Positions 53,281 to 64,000 of a stretch of 64,000 bases of DNA are shown one piece after another (the stretch's first letter is position 1; each line of letters begins with the position of its first letter). This DNA comes from Thermus sp. LT1-2-5 (lineage in GTDB: Bacteria > Deinococcota > Deinococci > Deinococcales > Thermaceae): contig NZ_BSRG01000006.1 in the NCBI RefSeq assembly GCF_040363165.1, positions 100,144 through 164,143 of the forward strand, in the 5' to 3' direction. The notes under the pieces were generated by a model. That model had not been told where the DNA came from. It did no database searches and saw only the letters and a list, made by a program, of their open reading frames with translations. A program made the translations under genes and the position numbers.

Positions 53281-54883
53281 CCCGGTAAGCGGCGTAGGCG
53301 GAAAGGACCTTCCCCAGGTACTCCCGTGGCTCGTCCCGGTCCTGGAAGCGGAGGAAGGCGAAAAAGCTCCCCTCCCGGGCCAAGCCCCGGGAGGTGTAGC
53401 CGATGCCCCCGTTATAAGCGGTGATGGCGCAGGCGAGCCGCTCCATGTCCGCTAAACCCAAGGCCTCGCACCTATCCAAGAGCCAGCGCAGGTAGCGGGC
53501 GGCGTAGCGGATGGCGCTTTCCGGGTCAAAGGGGTCCGCCGGGGCTTCCCCCAGCATCCGGGCTACGTCGGCCCAAGTGCTCCTTAGGAACTGGGCCAGG
53601 CCCAAGGCCCCCGTGGGGCTCACCGCCTGGGGGTCAAAGCGGCTTTCCACGTGCAAGAGGGCAAAGAGGAGGTCGGGGTCTAGCCCCTCCTTAAGGGCGT
53701 ACGCCTCCACCCAAGCCCGATAAGCCCGGGGGTAGGCAAGGGTGGTGGGCCAGGCGGCCCGGATGCCCTCCCGGTACAAGCCCAAGCGGTAGAAGAGGGG
53801 AACCAGGTGGGGCCAGGCCTCGAGCCTCTGCCAAAGGAGGTAGCGGACCTCGCCCTGGGCCCAGGCCTCCTCCCCCGCCCGAAGGAGCGCCTCCACCCGG
53901 GCCGCTTCCGGCGGAGGGGGCGCAGGGGGCGGGGGAGGCGGGGGCTTAGGGGCCTTGCCCGCCAGGAGGCCCAGGCCCCCTTCCAGCAGGTTCCAGGCCG
54001 CCTCTCGAGCCCCGGCATCCCCCAGGGCCCCCGCCAGGAGATAGGCCCGCAAGGCGGCGTCGTCGGCGTAAGGGCTTGGGGTGCGGGCGAGTTCCAGGTA
54101 AAGGGGAAGGGCTTCCCTCGCACGCTCGAGCCGCTCCAAGAGGGCCGTGGCCCGCCAAAGCCCTTCGGGGTTGCTCTGCCGGTAGAAGGCCAAGGCCTCC
54201 TCCACCCGGCCCAGCTCCTCCAGGACCCTACCTTGGGCGTAGCGGGCCTCTGGGTGGGGGTAGCGGGCGAAGGCGGCCAAGGCCTCTTCCCTTCGGCCCA
54301 AGCGCCAAAGGGCGTAGCCCAGCCCCAAAAACCCCCGGGGGTCCGCCTCGGCCCGGGCTTGGTAGGAAGCAAGGGCCTCCCGGTACCGGCCCAGGCGGAA
54401 AAGAGCCTGGGCCCTCAGGTCCGGCCTCGCCCCTGGGGGCAGGACTTGCAGGAGCGCCTCGTAGGCCCGACCCCGGAACAAAGCCTCCCAAAGCCTCTCT
54501 CCCGCCCCAAGCCTCAGGAGGGCCGCCACCGCCTCTTCCTCGGGAAGAAGCCTTTCCCAAGCGGAAAAGGCCCGGGGGTCCCGGGCCGCCTCCAGAAGGG
54601 GCGCCGCCACCCGCCAGGCCGCCTTGGCCTCCCAGCCCGGGGCAAAGGCCCTCGCCCCCTCCAAGAAGAGGGCGTAGCGCCAGGCGTACTCCGCCCGCTC
54701 CCCTAAGGGAACCTCCTCCCGCTCCACCAGGCGCCAGCCGGCCAGCATCCGGGCGTACCCCTCCCCCGCCAGGGCCACCTGGCGGAGCTCGGCCACGCCC
54801 CCTCGTTGCAAGAGGGCGTAGTCGGGAGGTAGCTCCTGGGCCCGGCAGGCGGTGAGGAGAAGAAAAAAGGCAAGCCAGGGCAC
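53270..54883 (-). CDS. Lipoprotein lytic transglycosylase (Slt-type) with TPR-like superhelix
   Basis: A 537-residue protein. The short signal peptide ends in lipobox LLTAC (Cys13). Residues 30-300 are TPR-like helical repeats, a proline run follows (about 310-325), and residues 385-537 form the goose-type lysozyme fold: FALLHVESRFDPQAVSPTGALGLAQFLRSTWADVA with catalytic Glu, then AITAYNGGIGYTSRG. It cleaves peptidoglycan to anhydromuropeptides in the periplasm. GTG 54883 is chosen because TAGGGT stands 6 nt upstream. Confidence 0.9.
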   Translation of the reverse strand: MPWLAFFLLLTACRAQELPPDYALLQRGGVAELRQVALAGEGYARMLAGWRLVEREEVPLGERAEYAWRYALFLEGARAFAPGWEAKAAWRVAAPLLEAARDPRAFSAWERLLPEEEAVAALLRLGAGERLWEALFRGRAYEALLQVLPPGARPDLRAQALFRLGRYREALASYQARAEADPRGFLGLGYALWRLGRREEALAAFARYPHPEARYAQGRVLEELGRVEEALAFYRQSNPEGLWRATALLERLERAREALPLYLELARTPSPYADDAALRAYLLAGALGDAGAREAAWNLLEGGLGLLAGKAPKPPPPPPPAPPPPEAARVEALLRAGEEAWAQGEVRYLLWQRLEAWPHLVPLFYRLGLYREGIRAAWPTTLAYPRAYRAWVEAYALKEGLDPDLLFALLHVESRFDPQAVSPTGALGLAQFLRSTWADVARMLGEAPADPFDPESAIRYAARYLRWLLDRCEALGLADMERLACAITAYNGGIGYTSRGLAREGSFFAFLRFQDRDEPREYLGKVLSAYAAYRAIP

Positions 54884-54889
54884 ATCCCT

Positions 54890-54895
54890 ACCCTA
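54890..54895 (-). promoter_or_regulatory. Putative leaderless -10 of the lytic transglycosylase gene
   Basis: TAGGGT on the minus strand lies 6 nt before the GTG start at 54883. The remaining gap to dnaB (54896-54990) shows GC-rich sequence and a possible plus-strand TAGCCT 10 nt before the dnaB ATG, but no clear -35. Confidence 0.45.
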
Positions 54896-54990
54896 CCCCG
54901 CCCCCCTGAGAAGCGGAAAAGAGGCAATCCTTCCCCCAAGGGAAGTCCCCTGGCGCCCGGCGGGGGGTTGGGCGTAGCCTGGTAAGGCTT

Positions 54991-56346
54991 ATGGGCCAGT
55001 TGCCGGGTTATCCCGAAGGGCGTATTCCCCCCCATAGCCTCGAGGCGGAGCAGAGCGTCCTCGGGGCCATCCTCCTGGACTCGGACGTCCTGGACGAACT
55101 GGAAGGCCTCCTTCCCTCCCCCGAGGCCTTCTACGCCGAGGCCCACCGCCGGATCTACACCGCCATGCAAGCCCTGAGGAACCAGGGCAAGCCCGTGGAC
55201 CTGGTGACCCTGGCGGAGGAGCTTTCCCGCCGCAACGAGCTAGAGGGCGTGGGGGGGCTAAGCTACCTGGTGCAGCTTTCCGAGGCCACCCCCACCGCCG
55301 CCTACGCCGAGCACTACGCCCGCATCGTGGCGGAGAAGTGGACCCTGCGCAAGCTCATCCAAGCGGCGGGGGAGGCCATGCGCCTGGCCTACGAGGAGGC
55401 GGGCAGCCTGGACGAGATCCTGGACACGGCCGGGAAAAAGATCTTGGAGGTGGCCCTGACCCAGACGGACACCGAGGCCCGGGCCATGCGGGAACTCGTC
55501 CACGAGACCTTCGAGCACATCGAGGCCCTGTTCCAGAACAAGGGCGAGGTGGCCGGAGTGCGCACGGGCTTCAAGGAGCTAGACCAGCTCATCGGCACCC
55601 TGTCCCCGGGTTCCCTCAACATCATCGCCGCCCGCCCCGCCATGGGCAAGACCGCCTTCGCCCTCACCATCGCCCAGCACGCCGCCTTGAAGGAGGGGGT
55701 GGGGGTGGGGATTTACTCCCTGGAGATGCCTGCGGCCCAGCTCACCTTGCGCATGATGTGCTCCGAGGCCCGCATCGACATGAACCGGGTACGCCTAGGG
55801 CAACTCTCGGACCGGGACTTCTCCCGACTGGTGGACGTGGCGGGCCGCCTCTCCGAAGCCCCCATCTACATCGACGATACCCCCGACCTCACCCTGATGG
55901 AGCTTCGGGCCCGGGCCAGGCGGCTCAAAAACCAGCACGGGGTGGGGCTCCTCATCATCGACTACCTGCAGCTCATGTCCGGGCCCGGGGGGGGCAAGCA
56001 AGGGGAAAACCGCCAGCAGGAGATCGCCGCCATCTCCCGCGGCCTCAAGGCCTTGGCCCGGGAGCTCAACGTGCCCGTGATCGCCCTAAGCCAGCTCTCC
56101 CGGGCGGTGGAGGCCAGGCCCAACAAGCGCCCCATGCTCTCCGATCTAAGGGAATCGGGCTCCATCGAGCAGGACGCCGACTTGGTCATGTTCATCTACC
56201 GGGACGAGTACTACAACCCCCACTCGGAGAAAGCGGGGGTGGCGGAGATCATCGTGGGTAAGCAGCGGAACGGCCCCACCGGCACCGTGGAGCTCCAGTT
56301 CCACGCCCAGCACGTGCGCTTCAACGACCTGGCCAAGGAGCCTTAG
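54991..56346 (+). CDS. dnaB: Replicative DNA helicase DnaB
   Basis: A 451-residue DnaB: N-terminal collar domain (IPPHSLEAEQSVLGAILLDSDVLDEL), linker, then the RecA-like domain with GVRTGFKELDQLIGTLSPGSLNIIAARPAMGKTAFALTIA (Walker A), SLEMPAAQLTLRMMCSEARID, LLIIDYLQLM (Walker B), SQLSRAVEARPNKRPMLSDLRESGSIEQDADLVMFIYRDEYY. The hexamer unwinds DNA at the fork. No intein interrupts it. The stop overlaps the convergent protoglobin stop by 4 nt. Confidence 0.97.
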   Translation: MGQLPGYPEGRIPPHSLEAEQSVLGAILLDSDVLDELEGLLPSPEAFYAEAHRRIYTAMQALRNQGKPVDLVTLAEELSRRNELEGVGGLSYLVQLSEATPTAAYAEHYARIVAEKWTLRKLIQAAGEAMRLAYEEAGSLDEILDTAGKKILEVALTQTDTEARAMRELVHETFEHIEALFQNKGEVAGVRTGFKELDQLIGTLSPGSLNIIAARPAMGKTAFALTIAQHAALKEGVGVGIYSLEMPAAQLTLRMMCSEARIDMNRVRLGQLSDRDFSRLVDVAGRLSEAPIYIDDTPDLTLMELRARARRLKNQHGVGLLIIDYLQLMSGPGGGKQGENRQQEIAAISRGLKALARELNVPVIALSQLSRAVEARPNKRPMLSDLRESGSIEQDADLVMFIYRDEYYNPHSEKAGVAEIIVGKQRNGPTGTVELQFHAQHVRFNDLAKEP

Positions 56347-56888
56347 GAAAGCAGGGCCGCCGCCCCTTGGGACAGGGCCTCCTTAAGGTCCCGGTAACCC
56401 AGGGACAGCCCCAGGGAGAGGGCCTCGAGGTAGCTTTCCTCGATAAGCCCAATCTCTATGGCGATGATCTTCTCAAAGGCCTCCACCGCCGCAAAAACCT
56501 CGGGGCCCCTAAGGGCAGTGCGCAGGTGCTCTAGGGAAAGCTCCTGCACGATGCCCATGGCGGGGATCATGGCCCTAGGCCCGATGCCGAGCCGGGCGTG
56601 CACCAGGCCGATGCGCCTACGCCCCTCGGCGTAGGCGCGGTCATAGGCGCCGGAGAAAAGGTCGCCGTACCAGCGGGCGAAGGTGCCGTAAAGCCTTTCC
56701 ACCCTCCCCGGCACGGCGTGGAGGATCTCAGAAAGCTCCGGGTCCCGCCCCAGGTAGTCGTAAAAGGCCAAGGCCACCTCAGGGGCGATGGGGGTCATCA
56801 CCTGCCCCAGCTCGGCCAAAAGCCGGGCATGGGCTTCGGTGAAACCGGTGCGGCGCTTTAGGAGGGCAAGCAGGTCCCCGGGGTCCAC
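56343..56888 (-). CDS. Protoglobin-type heme protein
   Basis: A 181-residue single-domain sensor globin. RRRIGLVHARLGIGPRAMIPAMGIVQELS contains the proximal His97, in the family pattern IG-x-VH-x-R-x-G-x-x-P. AFYDYLGRDPELSEIL and LYGTFARWYGDLFSGAYDRAYAEGRR are conserved helices. There is no attached signalling domain, so it binds O2, CO or NO as a stand-alone protein, for detoxification, storage or sensing with an unknown partner. Start GTG 56888 lies 6 nt after TACATT. Confidence 0.85.
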   Translation of the reverse strand: MDPGDLLALLKRRTGFTEAHARLLAELGQVMTPIAPEVALAFYDYLGRDPELSEILHAVPGRVERLYGTFARWYGDLFSGAYDRAYAEGRRRIGLVHARLGIGPRAMIPAMGIVQELSLEHLRTALRGPEVFAAVEAFEKIIAIEIGLIEESYLEALSLGLSLGYRDLKEALSQGAAALLS

Positions 56889-56894
56889 GGGACA

Positions 56895-56900
56895 AATGTA
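56895..56900 (-). promoter_or_regulatory. Putative leaderless -10 of the protoglobin gene
   Basis: TACATT on the minus strand is followed by 6 nt and the GTG start at 56888. It lies just downstream of the gltB terminator, so the globin is transcribed separately. Confidence 0.5.
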
Positions 56901-56911
56901 CCGCCTCTACC

Positions 56912-56942
56912 GGAAAAAGAGAACCCCCCGGCCCCGGGGGGT
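56912..56942 (-). terminator. Intrinsic terminator of gltB
   Basis: Read on the minus strand, a 9-bp stem ACCCCCCGG / CCGGGGGGT (2-nt centre) is followed by TCTCTTTTT. It lies 12 nt beyond the gltB stop. Confidence 0.8.
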
Positions 56943-56954
56943 CCAAGACCTGCG

Positions 56955-59900
56955 CTACTCCGTGCTCACCCCCTGCTCCACCTGCTGGTTCACCGGCTCC
57001 ACCATGCGGAAGTGCTCCGCCGGGTTCTCCAAAAGCTTGGCCAAGCGCTTCGCCTTCTCCTCCCGCTTGGCCTCCTGGAGCACGGCGATGTAGGCGGAAA
57101 GGAGCTCCCGCACGTCCTCCACCCCGCGGGCGTCCAGGGGCTTCACCGCCACCTTGGCCCCCTTGGCCAGGCGGCGCTTCATGGCCTCCTCGGTAAGGCC
57201 CATCTCCGGCCAGTGGCGCAGGTAAACCCTTCCGCCGGTCATCCCGGAGCAGATCCAAGGCCCCGGGTCCCCCAAGACGAGGGCCCTACCCCGGGTCATG
57301 TACTCAAAGGCGAAGCCCTTGGCCTGGGCCCGGGCCGCCAGGTTGCCCAAATCGTCCCGCAAGGGGCGCTCCGGCTCCCCGCCCAAGACCACGTCCGCCC
57401 CGGAAAGCCGGATGCAGAAGCGGCTATCCGCCACCCCCTCCACGATGAGGAGGCCGCCGATGGCCCCGTAGGCGAAGCTCTTGCCCACGGAACCGTCCAC
57501 GTAGGCCCCGTAAGGGTTCCTGCCCTTGAGCACGGCCACGGTACCGCCGAAGGCGCTCTTGGCCACCCCATCCTGGGCCCCGCCCTCCACCACCACCTTC
57601 ATCCCGTCCACGTTGAAGGCAGCCAGGCCATTCCCAGCGATGCTCCCGGCGTCAAAGCGGAGCTCCACCTCGGCGTCAAAGCCCTTGCCGTATAGCCGCC
57701 TGCGGGCGATCTCCCCTGCCAAATGGGCGCCCAGGGCCCGGTCCGTGGAGTCCACGGGACCCTCCTGGAACAAAAGCCGCCTCCCCCCTTGGGCGTACGC
57801 CCCCATGACCACCTCGGTGATGGTGCGGGTAAGCTGGTTCAGGGGCTTCCGAAGCACGTGGGCCGAGGTGTCCTTGAGCCACTCGGGCTCCTCCACCGGG
57901 GCGAAGAAGTAGCTGAGGTCCAGCTCCTCTAGGTGGTCCCGCTGGTAGAGGAGGTCCGAGCGTCCCCGAAGCTCCCTTAGGGAACGGGCCCCCAAGGCGG
58001 CCACCATCTCCCTTAGGGCCTCGCCCATGGCCCCAAAGAAACGGGTCAGGTGTTCCACCGCCCGGTCCAGGTCCTGGGGCACAAAGCGCTTGAGGCCGTG
58101 GGCCAGGGCTTCCTCCACCGTCTCTATCTGCGTGGTGATGCCCACGTGGCAGGTGTCCAGCTGGCAGCCGCGGCAGATGGTACAGCCGATGGCCACCATG
58201 GCCATGGTGGCCATCCCCACCCGGTCTGCGCCGAGGAGGACCATCCGGAGCACGTCATAGGCGGTCTTGAGCCCACCATCGGCCCAGATCTCCACCTTGT
58301 CCCTTAGGCCCGCCCGCACCAAGGCCCGGTGGGCCCGCCGCACCCCCAGCTCCACCGGAAGGCCGGCGTACTTAAGGGCGTGGAGCCGGGCCGCCCCCGT
58401 GCCCCCTTCAAAGCCGGAGAGGGTGATGACGTCCGCCCCCGCCTTGGCGATGCCCACGGCGATGGTGCCGATGCCGGGGATCACCGGCACCTTCACGGAC
58501 ACCAGGGCCTTGGGGTTAACGGTCTTCAACTCCTCGATGAGCTGGGCCAGGTCCTCGATGGAGTAAAGGTCGTGGTTGTTGGAGGGGCTGATGAGGTCCA
58601 CCCCGGGCACGGCGTTGCGGGCGGCGGCCACCTTGGCGGAGACCTTCTTGCCGGGCAGGTGGCCGCCTTCCCCCGGCTTGGCCCCCTGGCCGATTTTGAT
58701 CTCGATGACGCTGGCGGAGTTGAGCATGTAGGCGTGGACGCCGAAGCGGCCCGAGGCCACCTGCTGCCCCCGCCAATGGGTGTACTTGCCCAGCATGTCG
58801 GGGATCTCCCCACCTTCCCCGTTAATGCAGAGCATATTGAGGCGCTTGGCCGCCTCCACGTAGGCGCGGAAGGAAGCCTCCCCCTGGGAGCCGAAGCTCA
58901 TGGCGCTGATGAGGAAGGGGAGGGAGTGCCCCCCCACGGAGAGGTCCACCTCCTCCGGGGAAACGTCGCTTTTTTCGGGGAAGCGCACCTCCAGGAGCTG
59001 CCGGGCGGCCACGGGGCTTTCCCGCTCCAGGGAGTGCACCTTCTCCTGGAAGTGGCTGTAAGGGGCCTGGCCCGAGGCCACCTCCTGGGCCGCCTTGTAG
59101 ATCCTGGGGTTAAAGCGGAAGTCCTTGGCGGGCAGCACCTTTTCCGCCCGCAGGAAGCCTTCCCGCTCCAAAAGGGTGCGCTCCAGCTCTAGGAAGCCGT
59201 AGCCCGCCGCATCCGAGCCCAGGAAGTTGCGGGTGCCGAAGTACTCCGCCAGCTCAGGCTTAAGCCCGATGGCGCTGAAGATCCTCCCGTAGCCCCGGAG
59301 CTCGTGGATGCCCATGGTGGAGATGACCTTCTCCAGGCCCTTGCGCAGGGCCTCGAGGGCGTTGGCCACCCCTTTTCGCCCCTCCAGGGCCCGGGCCTTT
59401 TCCTCCAGAAGCCAAGGGGCCACCGCCTCCGCCCCCAGGCCCAGAAGGAAGGCCACGTCGTGCAGGTTGCGCACCCCTCCGGAGTGGACGAGAAGCGAGG
59501 TGCGCCGCCGTAGAGCGATGCCCTCGGCGTCCCGCTTGAGGAGGGCCCGGTTCACCGCCGCCACCGCCAGGCCGATATCGATCCACACCCCCCCGTGGAA
59601 GGCCTCCCGGTCGGAGAGGATAAGGACCTCGGCCCCCTCCTCCACCGCCTTCACCGCCTCCTCCTCCAGGCGCTTGAGCCCCGCCAGGAGGCCTTCTTCC
59701 ACGGTGAACTGGGGCACCAGGGTCTTGGTCCGGAAGCGGGCGCGCACCTCGGCCAGGGTCAGGGTACCGAAGGCCTCGGCCAAGCCGGGGTCGGACTCGA
59801 GGACGATGGGTACGAGGAGCTCCACCACCTCTCCCCCACCCCGCCCATCGGGCAAGGGGCGGCGGCCCAGGAGGGTGCGGGTGGAGAAGTGCTCGATCTC

Positions 59901-61433
59901 CCGCTCCCGGTCGATGGCGGGGTTGGTCACCACCGCCACGGTTTCCTTGAAGAACTCGGCCAGGTTCGGCTTTTCTGGGTTCAAGGCAGCCAGGGGGCCA
60001 TCGTAGCCCAAGGAGCCGATGGGCTCGTTGCCCGTCTTGGCCAACGCCTCCAGGTAAGCCCCGTCCCAGCGGTCCCAGCCGAAGGCCCGTTCCAGGCCCA
60101 AGGGGGGAGGGGCGGGCTTCTCCTCCACCTCCACCCCGCTTCCCCCAGCCACGGGGGGCGGGGCTTGGCGGATGGGACCGGCCAGGTGGACCCGGTAGCC
60201 CTGCAGCGGGGTGCGGGCCAGGGTCCTTTCCAAAACCTGGCGCTGGTGGCGGTCAAAGGGCAGGACCTTGGGGCCTTCGGGGGTGAGGCGCAGGTAGACC
60301 TTCTCCCCCGGGGCCAGGGGTTTGGGCTCGCTGACGAACTCCTCGGCGTTAAAGACGCCCCGCTCGGAGGAGAAGACGATCTCGTAGGGGGTTTCAAACT
60401 GCCAAAGGGGCCTTAGGCCCATGGCGTCCGTGGCGAAGACCGCCTCGTCCCGGTGGCGGCTCACCAGGGCGGCAGGCCCCTGGGCCAGGGGGCCGAAGCG
60501 CTGCCTGAGGGCCAGGTAAAGGTCCTGGAGCTCCTCGGGCAGGGCCTTCACCTCCCCCAACACCGGGGGGAAGACCAGGTCCATAGCCTCGGGCAAGGAG
60601 AGGCCGTAGCGGTAGATAAGCCCCTCCAGCATGCGGTTGAGGTCCTGGGAGTCCGAGCCCCCGGTGCGGGGGATGCCCAAATAGTCCATCTCCCGCCTCA
60701 GGCGCTCAATGGTGTTGATCTCGCCGTTGTGGCCCAAGAGCCCAAAGGGTTGGACCTGCTCAAAGGTGGAAAGGGTGTTGGTGGAGTAGCGGTTATGCCC
60801 CAAGGCGATGGTGCTCTTGAACTCGGGGCGGGAAAGCTCCGGGTAGTAGCGCTTTAATAGCTCCGCCGCCCCCCGCACCTTGTAGACCACGCTGTGGGTG
60901 GAAAGGGAAACCACGTGCACGGGGAAGAGGGCCTCGAGGCGAAGCCCAAGCTCCCACAAGGGCCCATCCCCATCCGGGGAAAGCCCCGCCACCTGGAGGA
61001 AGATGGGCTCGGTGCGCCGCCCCACGGGGCCCAAGACCCCGCTCACTACCTCCCCCCGGCGGAAGTGCACGGGCCGCACGCCCAGGCGTTGCCCTTCCCG
61101 CTTGAGAGCCGAAAAAAACTCCTCTACCCGGGCCTCTTCCCCTTTGGGGAGGAAGAAGTGGCCCACGAAGAAGCGGGGGTTGAAGGCCAGCTCGGGCTCA
61201 AGCCCCGCCTCCTCCAGAAAGCGGGCCCATAGCTCCCGGGGGATGTCGGTCTGGATCCCCGTGCCGTCCCCTTCTCCCCGGATGGCCCCCGCTCGGTGGG
61301 CCATGCGGTAGAGGCTCTCCAGGGTCCTTCGCACGATGCGGTGGGAGGGCTTGCCGCTCTTCTCCGCCATGGCGATGATGCCACAGGCGTCCTGGCCTAG
61401 GGGGATATCCGGGTAGGCTTCCTTCCAGGTCAT
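56955..61433 (-). CDS. gltB: Glutamate synthase large subunit
   Basis: A 1492-residue protein. A 16-residue leader precedes Cys17 in DACGIIAMAEK, which becomes the N-terminal nucleophile of the class-II glutamine amidotransferase after processing. The central domain and FMN-binding synthase domain follow, with SPSNNHDLYSIEDLAQLIEELK, GADRVGMATMAMVAIGCTICRGCQLDTCHVGITTQ (3Fe-4S cysteines) and a C-terminal beta-helix GXGXG-type domain (GDANDYVGKGLSGG-like region is represented by SVGKSFAYGAIGG). It makes glutamate from 2-oxoglutarate and glutamine. No gltD is present here. Transcribed from a strong promoter, single gene, own terminator. Confidence 0.96.
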   Translation of the reverse strand: MTWKEAYPDIPLGQDACGIIAMAEKSGKPSHRIVRRTLESLYRMAHRAGAIRGEGDGTGIQTDIPRELWARFLEEAGLEPELAFNPRFFVGHFFLPKGEEARVEEFFSALKREGQRLGVRPVHFRRGEVVSGVLGPVGRRTEPIFLQVAGLSPDGDGPLWELGLRLEALFPVHVVSLSTHSVVYKVRGAAELLKRYYPELSRPEFKSTIALGHNRYSTNTLSTFEQVQPFGLLGHNGEINTIERLRREMDYLGIPRTGGSDSQDLNRMLEGLIYRYGLSLPEAMDLVFPPVLGEVKALPEELQDLYLALRQRFGPLAQGPAALVSRHRDEAVFATDAMGLRPLWQFETPYEIVFSSERGVFNAEEFVSEPKPLAPGEKVYLRLTPEGPKVLPFDRHQRQVLERTLARTPLQGYRVHLAGPIRQAPPPVAGGSGVEVEEKPAPPPLGLERAFGWDRWDGAYLEALAKTGNEPIGSLGYDGPLAALNPEKPNLAEFFKETVAVVTNPAIDREREIEHFSTRTLLGRRPLPDGRGGGEVVELLVPIVLESDPGLAEAFGTLTLAEVRARFRTKTLVPQFTVEEGLLAGLKRLEEEAVKAVEEGAEVLILSDREAFHGGVWIDIGLAVAAVNRALLKRDAEGIALRRRTSLLVHSGGVRNLHDVAFLLGLGAEAVAPWLLEEKARALEGRKGVANALEALRKGLEKVISTMGIHELRGYGRIFSAIGLKPELAEYFGTRNFLGSDAAGYGFLELERTLLEREGFLRAEKVLPAKDFRFNPRIYKAAQEVASGQAPYSHFQEKVHSLERESPVAARQLLEVRFPEKSDVSPEEVDLSVGGHSLPFLISAMSFGSQGEASFRAYVEAAKRLNMLCINGEGGEIPDMLGKYTHWRGQQVASGRFGVHAYMLNSASVIEIKIGQGAKPGEGGHLPGKKVSAKVAAARNAVPGVDLISPSNNHDLYSIEDLAQLIEELKTVNPKALVSVKVPVIPGIGTIAVGIAKAGADVITLSGFEGGTGAARLHALKYAGLPVELGVRRAHRALVRAGLRDKVEIWADGGLKTAYDVLRMVLLGADRVGMATMAMVAIGCTICRGCQLDTCHVGITTQIETVEEALAHGLKRFVPQDLDRAVEHLTRFFGAMGEALREMVAALGARSLRELRGRSDLLYQRDHLEELDLSYFFAPVEEPEWLKDTSAHVLRKPLNQLTRTITEVVMGAYAQGGRRLLFQEGPVDSTDRALGAHLAGEIARRRLYGKGFDAEVELRFDAGSIAGNGLAAFNVDGMKVVVEGGAQDGVAKSAFGGTVAVLKGRNPYGAYVDGSVGKSFAYGAIGGLLIVEGVADSRFCIRLSGADVVLGGEPERPLRDDLGNLAARAQAKGFAFEYMTRGRALVLGDPGPWICSGMTGGRVYLRHWPEMGLTEEAMKRRLAKGAKVAVKPLDARGVEDVRELLSAYIAVLQEAKREEKAKRLAKLLENPAEHFRMVEPVNQQVEQGVSTE

Positions 61434-61495
61434 CTTCGGCTCCTTCGTTGGGCTTGGGGATCGGTGTAGGCAAAGATATGCGCGTCGTTCCCCGG

Positions 61496-61524
61496 ATTAT
61501 ACACGCCCCTAGGGACAGGGTCAA
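61496..61524 (-). promoter_or_regulatory. Strong promoter of gltB
   Basis: Minus strand TTGACC (61524-61519), 17-nt spacer, TATAAT (61501-61496): the best -10 in the window. A leader of roughly 55 nt ends with AAGGAG before the ATG, so this gene uses a Shine-Dalgarno leader. Confidence 0.85.
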
Positions 61525-61544
61525 GGACCTCGGGAAATACGGCA

Positions 61545-62006
61545 CTAAACCCCGGGCACCCGATGGAAGGCGTTGAGGAAAAGGGGAAGTTCCCTTTGGC
61601 GCTCTTCTTGCTCCCGGAGGGCCTCCTCAAAGGCCACGGGGTCCATGAGGAGGGCGGGCAAGCGGAGCCAGCCCAAGTAGTACGCCCCCGCCTGCCCCGG
61701 GTGGCGGAGCCTTTTTCGCTCCTCGGGGTACAGGAGGGCCTCAAAGGCCAAGGGGCTTTCCAGGTACGGGGCATCCCCTAACCAACGCAAGGCCTCCTTG
61801 AGGCGCAAGGGGTTGCTCCAAAAGCCAAAGCGGAGCCTCTGGTCCAGGTGCTCCAGGGCCCAAAGCCTCCCCGAGGCAACCAGCTCCAGGCGCTTCAGGC
61901 GGAGCCGGGCGTACTGGGCCAGGCCAAGCACCTCCCGGGAAAGGCCCCGGGCGATGAGGAGCCTCGAGGCCACCACGTAGTCCTGGTACTCCCGGTAGGG
62001 GTCCAT
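61545..62006 (-). CDS. Hypothetical protein
   Basis: A 153-residue protein rich in Leu, Arg and Glu, predicted mainly helical: MDPYREYQDYVVASRLLIARGLSREVLGLAQYARLRLKRLELVASG, then PAYLESPLAFEALLYPEERKRLRHPGQAGAYYLGWLRLPALLMDP. I do not recognise the family. It lies upstream of the gltB promoter on the same strand and is divergent from a small winged-helix-like gene. Codon use is like its neighbours. It may be a Thermus-restricted protein. Confidence 0.65.
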   Translation of the reverse strand: MDPYREYQDYVVASRLLIARGLSREVLGLAQYARLRLKRLELVASGRLWALEHLDQRLRFGFWSNPLRLKEALRWLGDAPYLESPLAFEALLYPEERKRLRHPGQAGAYYLGWLRLPALLMDPVAFEEALREQEERQRELPLFLNAFHRVPGV

Positions 62007-62033
62007 GGCCCAAGGATGCCACGCCGGGCGGGG

Positions 62034-62039
62034 TAGGAT
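62034..62039 (+). promoter_or_regulatory. Putative leaderless -10 of the small winged-helix-like gene
   Basis: TAGGAT is followed by 6 nt and ATG 62046. No -35 consensus is evident. Confidence 0.5.
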
Positions 62040-62045
62040 GGTGCC

Positions 62046-64000
<1,955 letters not shown>

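Noticed and set aside
54991..56346. Intein in dnaB
   Set aside because: Inteins are common in thermophile DnaB, but the 451-residue frame is continuous through Walker A and B with no insertion.
61545..62006. gltD or other glutamate synthase subunit upstream of gltB
   Set aside because: The 153-residue protein has no FAD/NADPH or Fe-S motifs, and gltB has a separate strong promoter.

Overview
The window is GC-rich, densely packed bacterial chromosome from a member of the genus Thermus. Many proteins match remembered Thermus thermophilus proteins almost end to end: Hera, archaeal-type ProRS, DafA, NapA and the TT1561-type phosphoesterase. The 16S rRNA gene at the right edge ends in its own terminator with no 23S gene behind it, which is the split rRNA arrangement known in Thermus. 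No tRNA, CRISPR array, insertion sequence or prophage was seen, and no gene-free stretch exceeds 300 bases.

Layout. 1-10.7 kb: anaerobic-type cobalamin operon (cbiET, L, F, H, G, X, a DUF3209-like gene, cobA, cbiB, cobC-like, a frameshifted nucleotidyltransferase, and a cobQ-cobU fusion). 10.6-19.7 kb: Hera helicase, then moeA, a membrane-anchored subtilisin and a BTAD/TPR (SARP-like) regulator on the minus strand. The regulator is divergent from a lipoprotein gene, and four 11-bp direct repeats lie between them. An MFS transporter and endonuclease III follow. 19.7-24.5 kb: an ASCH protein converges on a Zn-ribbon/GNAT/ABC fusion, then proS and apgM. 24.5-29.2 kb: minus-strand aroA-cmk-CDP-alcohol transferase-Nudix-SDR-nrnA operon. 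29.2-35.3 kb: a large MalT-like/SARP regulator, manA, a G6P-isomerase-like gene, nfi, plsC and HU.

35.3-47.6 kb: stress and chaperone block. It holds ftsH, dnaK-grpE-dnaJ-dafA, clpB under a HAIR-like inverted repeat, a ferritin-fold gene, a bacterial eRF1-like protein, two small heat-shock proteins flanking a degenerate phosphoesterase, a ferritin-like protein and a thioredoxin. 47.6-53.3 kb: a histone-fold DUF1931 gene with PsiE-like and KhtT/KhtU-like genes behind a 21-bp palindrome, then membrane proteases, a CBS protein and NapA. 53.3-64 kb: lytic transglycosylase, dnaB, protoglobin, gltB, two small orphan genes, guaB and the 16S rRNA 3' end.

A recurring regulatory theme is a TANNNT -10 hexamer 6-8 nt upstream of the start codon of first genes, as expected for leaderless transcription. 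In some cases the upstream gene's stop codon is part of that hexamer. The observations most worth follow-up are the HAIR-like operator plus HspR-like DafA, the 11-bp repeat array next to the BTAD regulator, the ASCH/GNAT-ABC gene pair, and the eRF1-like gene in the post-clpB operon.
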